Origin: Endoryza foliicola
GTDB taxonomy: Bacteria > Bacteroidota > Bacteroidia > Chitinophagales > Chitinophagaceae
Direction: 5' to 3'
Length of the DNA stretch: 64,000 nucleotides
NCBI GenBank assembly: GCA_965226965.1
Contig: OZ245715.1
Span: 4,092,001-4,156,000, forward strand
Shown here: positions 58,288 through 64,000 of the stretch, piece after piece
Layout of the letters: each line of letters begins with the position of its first letter
Numbering within the stretch: position 1 is the stretch's first letter
The notes under the pieces: model-generated
The model's input: the letters and a program-made list of their open reading frames with translations, nothing else
Database searches by the model: none
What the model was told of the DNA's origin: nothing
Made by a program: the position numbers and the translations under genes

Positions 58288-60666
58288 TTAATTACGAACG
58301 GGACGTCCACTCTTAAGAACGCTTTGTAAACGCTCTAGGGTTTTACGTTCCCCCGTTAAACTCAGAAAAGCTTCGCGCTCGAGATCGAGTAAATATTGTT
58401 CTGAAACCAAGGTAGGTTCACTCAAATCGCCACCGCACATCACGTAGGCGAGTTTTTTCGCCACCAATGCATCGTGATCCGTAGCATATCCACCGGTATT
58501 CATAGCATGGATACCAGATAAAAGAGCACCCAATGCAGACCTGCCGAGAACCTTGACGTCTTTTCGTTGTGCAGGCATGGTATACCCTGCTTCAAAAAGC
58601 TCCATTACGGAACGTTTCGCTGCAGCTACCCTTCTGCTTTGATTCATGATGATTTCATCTTGCCCTTTTCTTAGAATTCCTAAACCGTATGCTTCTTGAG
58701 CAGAAGTAGCAACTTTGGCTGTTGCAATGGTGAGGAATCTGTTTTTAAGGGTGATGGTTTCAGGTTCGTCTTCGTGCATTTCATCGGCAGCTCTCAACAC
58801 AAATTCCTTGGTACCACCGCCACCTGGAATCAAGCCCACACCTAGTTCAACAAGTCCGATATAAGTTTCTGCCGCAGCGCAAACTTTATCGCTGTGCAAA
58901 CTCAATTCACAAGCACCTCCTAAAGTAAGCGCATGTGGTGCTACCACTACCGGCACCGAAGAATAACGGGCACGCATCATTGTATTTTGGAACAAGCGAA
59001 TGGCCATGTCTAATTCATCGTACTCTTGCTCAATGGCCAGCATGAAAATCATGCCTACGTTGGCTCCTGCACTAAAATTCAAGGTATCATTGGCAATTAC
59101 CAAGCCTTTGTATTTCGATTCGGCTAAAGCAATGGATTGTTGAATTCCTTCCAACACTTCTCCACCAATGCTTCCCATTTTTGTTGACCATTCTAAGCCT
59201 AAAACATCGTCACCTAAGTGGTAGGTTCTGCAGGCACTGTTCTTCCAAACCGTTTGATGTTCGAAATGCTTCATTGCAATGAAAGCATCGCCACCGGGAA
59301 GGGCTTTGTAGCTTTTGCTAGCTACATCATAACAATAACGCTTGCCTTGTTCTACTTTATAGAAAGAAGTGATGCCGCTAGCCAACATTTCATCGATCCA
59401 TGCAGGCACTGCATACCCCGCTTTTTTCATTTTATCTGTAGTTCCGGGAACACCCAAAACATCCCAGCTTTCAAACGCACCAATCTCCCATCCAAAACCG
59501 GCCATCATGGCGTCGTCTACTCTAAACAGCTCATCGGCAATCTCCGGAATGCGGTGAGCGATATAAGAGAACAAGCCATAATGAAAATGACGGTAGAAAT
59601 CACCGGCTTTGTCCATCCCGGTACACAAGGCTTTCAAGCGTTGCTTCAAATCGTCAATAGGCTTAGCCGCTTCCACCGTAGCGAATTTCGGTTTCTTTCT
59701 TGCTTCGTATTCCAAGGTTTTCAGATTCAACACCTGAATTTCCTTTTCACCACCGGCACCTTTTATTTTCTTGAAAAAACCTTGACCGGTTTTATCTCCC
59801 AGCCAATTGTTTTCTACTACTTTTTGTAACCAAGAAGGTATTTCGAACAAGGCTCTTTGTTCATCATTGGGACAATTTTCCGCAACACCTTTCGCTACTT
59901 TCACCAATGTGTCAATACCTACTACATCTGCCGTACGGAAGGTGGCAGACTTTGGACGGCCAATGATGGGCCCTGTTAATGCATCAATTTCGTCGATGGT
60001 CAATCCCATTTTCTCGACCAAGCCGAATATGGCCATCATTCCAAAAACGCCAATTCTGTTGGCAATGAAAGCAGGTGTGTCTTTACACAATACGGTTGTT
60101 TTACCAAGGGTAAGGTCGCCATAGTGCATGAGAAAATCAACGATCTCAGGGTCGGTATGCGGTGTAGGAATGATTTCCAGCAACCGCAAATATCGAGGAG
60201 GGTTGAAGAAGTGGGTACCACAAAAATGCTTTTTGAAGTCGTCGGAACGTCCTTCCAACATCATGTGTATGGGAATACCCGAAGTATTAGAACTGATGAG
60301 AGTACCGGGTTTGCGGTACTTTTCTACTTCAGTAAATATGAGTTGCTTGATGTCTAATCGCTCTACAACTACCTCAATGATCCAATCACATTGAGCGATT
60401 TCTTTCATATTATCAGTGAAATTACCGGTGCTGATTCTTTTGGCTACATCTTTCGTGTAAACCGGCGATGGGTTTGATTTGATGGCGGATTGTAAAGCGT
60501 CGTTTACAAGTTTGTTGCGAGCGGCGGCATTGGTTGACTCTGTGGCTTCTTTGGGAACCATGTCTAACAGCAATACTTGAACTCCTACTCCGGCAAAATG
60601 GCAAGCAATTCTTGACCCCATTACTCCGGAACCTAAAACGGCTACTTTTTTGATGCTACGTTTCAT
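58288..60666 (-). CDS. 3-hydroxyacyl-CoA dehydrogenase / enoyl-CoA hydratase (FadN/FadB-like)
   Basis: 792 residues. The N-terminal half is a 3HCDH domain: GSGVMGSRIACHFAGVG for NAD and the catalytic region SSNTSGIP with HFFNPPRYLRLLEI. The second dehydrogenase domain (DTPAFIANRIG) follows, then a C-terminal enoyl-CoA hydratase domain (LGGACELSLHSDKVCA, GVGLIPGGGGTKEF). This domain order, dehydrogenase first, is that of FadN-type proteins, reversed from E. coli FadB. Fatty-acid beta-oxidation. The partner thiolase is not in the window. A palindrome and a -7 element lie just upstream. Confidence 0.94.
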   Translation of the reverse strand: MKRSIKKVAVLGSGVMGSRIACHFAGVGVQVLLLDMVPKEATESTNAAARNKLVNDALQSAIKSNPSPVYTKDVAKRISTGNFTDNMKEIAQCDWIIEVVVERLDIKQLIFTEVEKYRKPGTLISSNTSGIPIHMMLEGRSDDFKKHFCGTHFFNPPRYLRLLEIIPTPHTDPEIVDFLMHYGDLTLGKTTVLCKDTPAFIANRIGVFGMMAIFGLVEKMGLTIDEIDALTGPIIGRPKSATFRTADVVGIDTLVKVAKGVAENCPNDEQRALFEIPSWLQKVVENNWLGDKTGQGFFKKIKGAGGEKEIQVLNLKTLEYEARKKPKFATVEAAKPIDDLKQRLKALCTGMDKAGDFYRHFHYGLFSYIAHRIPEIADELFRVDDAMMAGFGWEIGAFESWDVLGVPGTTDKMKKAGYAVPAWIDEMLASGITSFYKVEQGKRYCYDVASKSYKALPGGDAFIAMKHFEHQTVWKNSACRTYHLGDDVLGLEWSTKMGSIGGEVLEGIQQSIALAESKYKGLVIANDTLNFSAGANVGMIFMLAIEQEYDELDMAIRLFQNTMMRARYSSVPVVVAPHALTLGGACELSLHSDKVCAAAETYIGLVELGVGLIPGGGGTKEFVLRAADEMHEDEPETITLKNRFLTIATAKVATSAQEAYGLGILRKGQDEIIMNQSRRVAAAKRSVMELFEAGYTMPAQRKDVKVLGRSALGALLSGIHAMNTGGYATDHDALVAKKLAYVMCGGDLSEPTLVSEQYLLDLEREAFLSLTGERKTLERLQSVLKSGRPVRN

Positions 60667-60692
60667 GAACGAAGATTTTTAAAATATGACAG

Positions 60693-60700
60693 CAAAATTA
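60693..60700 (-). promoter_or_regulatory. Candidate -7 element of the beta-oxidation gene (TAATTTTG)
   Basis: Minus strand TAATTTTG fits TAnnTTTG, 26 bp before the start codon. Confidence 0.45.
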
Positions 60701-60701
60701 G

Positions 60702-60717
60702 TTAGTTATGCAACTAA
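60702..60717. promoter_or_regulatory. Possible operator: TTAGTT-ATGC-AACTAA
   Basis: A 6-bp inverted repeat with a 4-bp centre directly upstream of the -7 element, in the position where a repressor (such as a fatty-acid-responsive TetR protein) would block RNA polymerase. Only position and symmetry support it. Confidence 0.3.
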
Positions 60718-61063
60718 TTCTAAATCGAAGATAACTATAAAATTGAGAGCATAAAATAAAAGATGGAAAAAAAGAACTGTAGTTTTTGCATTTTTTGGGG
60801 GTCTGGAACAAAAGTTTTAAAAATATTTTATTGCCTCTGTAAAAATATTTTTTTGATTACTACTGAATTACACTTAGCAAAATATATAGATAATTGGATG
60901 AATTAGAAAAAAGCTTTCTGTATTTTTATCTAGTTATTGTTCAGTAAATTAGGTTTACTTTCAATGGATGGAAGTACGATCTGAAAACACTACAATAGCG
61001 CGATAAAAGCATCGTTTTCAGTGTATCAGATTCGTATCTGCATTACTAAATTGATCGGCATCC

Positions 61064-63196
61064 ATGGAGAATTCCATAAGTTTACCTCGTTGGCAACAAA
61101 TGCTAAAACAAGCAATAAGTTGGGTCAGAATTGTTGAACACAAAGACGGGCAGCGATTCATTGACCGTTACAAATTGGCACAATTGATCTTGCTTGGCAT
61201 TTTTACGCTTTCCTGCATCTTCAATTACTTATCAGATATTCGCTACAGCCTAGCCATCACCATATCGGGAGCAGTGTACAGCATCTTCTTGTTAGTACTT
61301 CACAACAAAGGATACAACAAGATCACGATCATCCTTCTTCCACTTTTTCTGAATGTAACTGCCTTTCTGCTTTGTTTTGTTGAGGGAATGGGATCCGGGG
61401 CCTACTTTTTCTATTTCTTGATTGTAGTAATAGCCAATTTCATCAGTGAAAAGGAGAACTATGCAGAGATTCGCACGATTTACGCCTTCACGTTTATCAT
61501 GCTTATCATCACCTTCATCGTTTGTCCTAAAGGAAGCACGCTTCAAAATATTGATCAGGAAAATGAGCAAATAAACCTATTGATCAACGCAGTTGTGTCG
61601 TTTGTAATTGGCGGTGTTCTCTCTTATCATATGATGAAAGACAATTTCATCAAAGAAAAAAGCCTTGTTAGCAAGCAACGCTACCTTGATTCCGTTTACA
61701 ATACCTCTCTCGATGCAGTTTTCATCATGGATTTAAAAAGCGGTTTCATTACTGACTGTAACAACCAAAGTGTAAAACTATTCCAAGCAGGACGCAAAGA
61801 GGAGATCGTAGGAACTACTATCAGTAATCTGTTCATTGGTTTGTCGCCCGAGCAATCTGCCTCTTTCAATGCAGCACTACACGACGACACCGACGAACCT
61901 TGGCAAGGCGAATTGAACTGTGTTACTAAAGAAGGGAAATCCTTTGCAGGCTATGTAAGCATTGTTCCTATCACTATTGAAGGAAAAGATTTTAAGAAGA
62001 TCAATGTATTGGACTTTAGCGATATCAAAGAGGCTCGGGCTGCATTAGAAACCGCCAAAGAAAAAGCAGAACAAGCGGTATTTGCCAGAACGCGCTTTGT
62101 GTCGAATATGAGCCATGAATTGCGCACTCCATTAAATGGAATCATCGGTACCGCTAATTTATTGCGTCAAGAAAAATACCTGCCTGAGCAAAAGCAATAC
62201 TTTGAAGTTTTGAAGTACTCTTCAGAACACATGTTAAATTTGATCAATGAGATTTTAGATTTCAGCAAAATTGAAGCGGGTAAAATGGATTTGGAACGTA
62301 CCCCATTCGATTTATGGAAAAACATTACCACTATTCAACAACTCTTCGAAAAACAATTCGAAGAAAAGAACATTGAGTTAAAAATTAATGTAGACCCCAG
62401 ATTACAAAATAAAAATTTCATTGGTGACCCAACTCGCTTGAATCAAGTATTGAACAACTTGGTTTCAAATTCTTTGAAATTCACGGAGCAAGGGTCGGTT
62501 GAAATGAAGGTTTCACAAATCACTCAAAATAGCCACGCTTGCACCATTCGCTTTGAAGTGAGGGATACCGGCATTGGCATTCCTCCTGAAAAACAGCAAA
62601 CAATTTTCGACTCTTTCACACAAGTTGAATCTGCCACAACACGAAAATTTGGTGGTACAGGTCTGGGCTTAACAATCAGTTCCAAAATTGTTGAGCTGTA
62701 TGGCGGAAAGCTGCAAGTAGACAGTGTAGCCAATCATGGTTCTTGCTTTTACTTTACGATTCAACTCGATTTAGACCACAAACCAGCCTCCTATGTAAAT
62801 GAAGAAGTGGTTCGTGAATTGAAACCATTGAAAGGCTTGCGCATTTTGATAGCTGAAGACAATCCAATCAACATGTTGATCGCAAAAGCAGTGCTTGATA
62901 AATGGGATGTTGTGTTAACTGAAACTGTGAATGGTAAAGAAGCTTGGGAGATGTTTCAAAACAATACCTACGATGCTTTGCTGGTTGACTTGGAAATGCC
63001 GGAAATGGACGGACATGAACTACTGGCGCATATCAGAAATGTAGACACCAAAATACCGGTGATTGCATTTACAGCAGCTTTATATGAAAACATGCAAGCC
63101 CACTTGATCAATTCAGGTTTTAACGACTATGTTCAAAAACCTTTCCGACCAGAAGACTTGCATGCGAAATTAGCTCTATATACCGGCCGCGCTTAG
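61064..63196 (+). CDS. Hybrid sensor histidine kinase/response regulator
   Basis: 710 residues. Six or so N-terminal membrane segments (about 38-190), a PAS domain (about 205-325), a short coiled linker, then HisKA with the phospho-acceptor H351 in NMSHELRTPLNG. A HATPase domain follows (NLVSNSLKFTEQG, DTGIGIPPEKQ, GGTGLGLTIS), then a C-terminal receiver domain with D642 in LLVDLEMPEMDG and the switch Lys in VQKPF. Autophosphorylation and internal transfer to the receiver are expected; an Hpt partner or output regulator is not adjacent. Its stop codon overlaps the metG stop on the other strand. Confidence 0.93.
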   Translation: MENSISLPRWQQMLKQAISWVRIVEHKDGQRFIDRYKLAQLILLGIFTLSCIFNYLSDIRYSLAITISGAVYSIFLLVLHNKGYNKITIILLPLFLNVTAFLLCFVEGMGSGAYFFYFLIVVIANFISEKENYAEIRTIYAFTFIMLIITFIVCPKGSTLQNIDQENEQINLLINAVVSFVIGGVLSYHMMKDNFIKEKSLVSKQRYLDSVYNTSLDAVFIMDLKSGFITDCNNQSVKLFQAGRKEEIVGTTISNLFIGLSPEQSASFNAALHDDTDEPWQGELNCVTKEGKSFAGYVSIVPITIEGKDFKKINVLDFSDIKEARAALETAKEKAEQAVFARTRFVSNMSHELRTPLNGIIGTANLLRQEKYLPEQKQYFEVLKYSSEHMLNLINEILDFSKIEAGKMDLERTPFDLWKNITTIQQLFEKQFEEKNIELKINVDPRLQNKNFIGDPTRLNQVLNNLVSNSLKFTEQGSVEMKVSQITQNSHACTIRFEVRDTGIGIPPEKQQTIFDSFTQVESATTRKFGGTGLGLTISSKIVELYGGKLQVDSVANHGSCFYFTIQLDLDHKPASYVNEEVVRELKPLKGLRILIAEDNPINMLIAKAVLDKWDVVLTETVNGKEAWEMFQNNTYDALLVDLEMPEMDGHELLAHIRNVDTKIPVIAFTAALYENMQAHLINSGFNDYVQKPFRPEDLHAKLALYTGRA

Positions 63197-64000
63197 CTTA
63201 CACCAGCACCCGCATTGATCATTGATTCGGGACTTACAAAATGAAGTTTTCCTTCACTATCAGAAGCCATTAAGATCATTCCATTGCTTTCAATACCGCG
63301 CATTTTTCTTGGCTCCAAATTAGCCACCACTACCACTTGCTTGCCCACAATTGCTTCCGGCTGAAAATGCAATGCAATGCCGCTTACAATGGTTCTAATT
63401 TCAGAACCCATATCAACACTTAATTTCAACAACTTATCGGCCTTCGGAACCTTTTCAGCGGCCTTAATTGTTCCAACACGTAAATCTATTTTGGCAAAAT
63501 CATCAAAAACGATGGAAGGCTTCGCCGCTTGCTCTTCTTTCTTCGCTTCAACTGTTGGAGCAGAAGCTGCTGTTGCCTTTGCTAAACTGTCTTTCAACTT
63601 TTGAATTTGAGCCGCAATTTCCTCGTCTTCGATTTTTCTGAACAACAATTGAGGTTCTCTTAAACTGTAGCCCACGCTCAATAGTTTCAGCTTGCCACCA
63701 TTTTCCCAATCCAAAATCTTATCTACCACTTTCATCATGTGCAACATGGTTTTTGCGGTATTGGGTAAGAACGGATTAATAAAAATGGCCAAGTTGGCAC
63801 TTAATTGCAAACACAAATGCATGCAATTATCGATCAGCTTTTGAGCGGCAGGATCCTCATTAAGGCGCTTGGCCACAATCCACGGCTCTTTTTCTTGCAT
63901 GTAACGATTACCGGCTCTTGCCAAATCTATTACTTGATACAAGGCTTCTCGAAACTTGTACTGCTCTAGTAATTGTTCAATGGTTGTTTTGGTTTTGGCA
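63193..64000 (-). CDS. metG: Methionine--tRNA ligase, C-terminal part (5' end outside window)
   Basis: About 269 residues visible; the frame is open to the right edge. It contains the end of the anticodon-binding helical domain (AGNRYMQEKEPWIVAKR ... LQLSANLAIFINPFLPNTA), an Ala/Lys linker of about 30 residues, and the EMAP/Trbp111-type tRNA-binding domain (DLRVGTIKAAEKVPKADKLL ... VVANLEPRKMRGIESNGM). The catalytic HIGH and KMSKS regions lie outside. Tail-to-tail with the histidine kinase gene: the two stop codons share bases 63194-63195. Confidence 0.95.
   Translation of the reverse strand, partial: AKTKTTIEQLLEQYKFREALYQVIDLARAGNRYMQEKEPWIVAKRLNEDPAAQKLIDNCMHLCLQLSANLAIFINPFLPNTAKTMLHMMKVVDKILDWENGGKLKLLSVGYSLREPQLLFRKIEDEEIAAQIQKLKDSLAKATAASAPTVEAKKEEQAAKPSIVFDDFAKIDLRVGTIKAAEKVPKADKLLKLSVDMGSEIRTIVSGIALHFQPEAIVGKQVVVVANLEPRKMRGIESNGMILMASDSEGKLHFVSPESMINAGAGVS

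Larger units (their letters stand above)
60667..61063. other. Divergent intergenic region
   Basis: About 400 bp, AT-rich, between the beta-oxidation gene and the histidine kinase gene. It contains the -7 element and palindrome for the minus-strand gene. No feature for the plus-strand kinase stands out. Confidence 0.5.

Noticed and set aside
1..64000. Phage, insertion sequence, toxin-antitoxin, restriction or other defence genes
   Set aside because: Looked for on both strands; no transposase, integrase, methylase, nuclease-defence or toxin family was recognised.

Overview
The window reads as chromosomal DNA of a Bacteroidota bacterium, most likely in or near the Chitinophagaceae. Evidence: an AT-rich genome with few Shine-Dalgarno sites, a SusC/SusD pair, TAnnTTTG-type -7 promoter elements before several genes, a DUF4293 protein, a DUF6427-like membrane protein, and housekeeping genes of Bacteroidota type (DnaA, UvrA, aconitase, GlyA). 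No phage, transposase, integrase, CRISPR array or toxin-antitoxin locus is visible. Assignments rest on reading the translated sequence; no database search was run.

Layout. 1-7177 (+) is a tightly packed catabolic operon: an unidentified partial gene, a creatininase-family amidohydrolase, RidA, a 3-hydroxyacyl-CoA dehydrogenase-like protein, an enolase-superfamily enzyme, a DMT transporter, a DapA/NanA-family aldolase or dehydratase, an SDR and a fumarylacetoacetate-hydrolase-family protein, closed by a terminator. 7290-18944 (-) holds an AraC regulator, a secreted GH20-like hexosaminidase, SusD, SusC and a large FAD/Fe-S 2-hydroxyacid dehydrogenase. Together they suggest uptake and trimming of a glycan and non-phosphorylative breakdown of a sugar acid, possibly nitrogen-containing, to pyruvate and a hydroxyacid. 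18945-20044 carries a 132-bp tandem repeat and a tRNA-Ser/tRNA-Pro pair, followed by dnaA on the minus strand.

22-36 kb holds an outer-membrane barrel, a COG2509-type flavoprotein, an S1/P1-like enzyme, a NatAB-type ABC exporter, a sugar nucleotidyltransferase, glyA, uvrA and an ECF sigma factor disrupted by a 17-bp tandem duplication. 37-49 kb holds a DsbD pair, purQ, kup with a rhodanese and two alpha/beta hydrolases, two LD-carboxypeptidase paralogues and a CDGSH protein. 49.5-64 kb holds a four-helix-bundle (S23-type) gene flanked by inverted AT repeats, aconitase, a PspC-like protein, a TIGR01777 epimerase, a second ABC exporter, a FadN/FadB-like beta-oxidation protein, a hybrid histidine kinase and the 3' part of metG.

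The most unusual structures are intergenic. A modular repeat (AT-rich TAATTATTAATT part, GGCTGTTCC box, pyrimidine-rich part, GC-rich part) recurs across the window. At six genes its AT-rich end supplies the stop codon itself.
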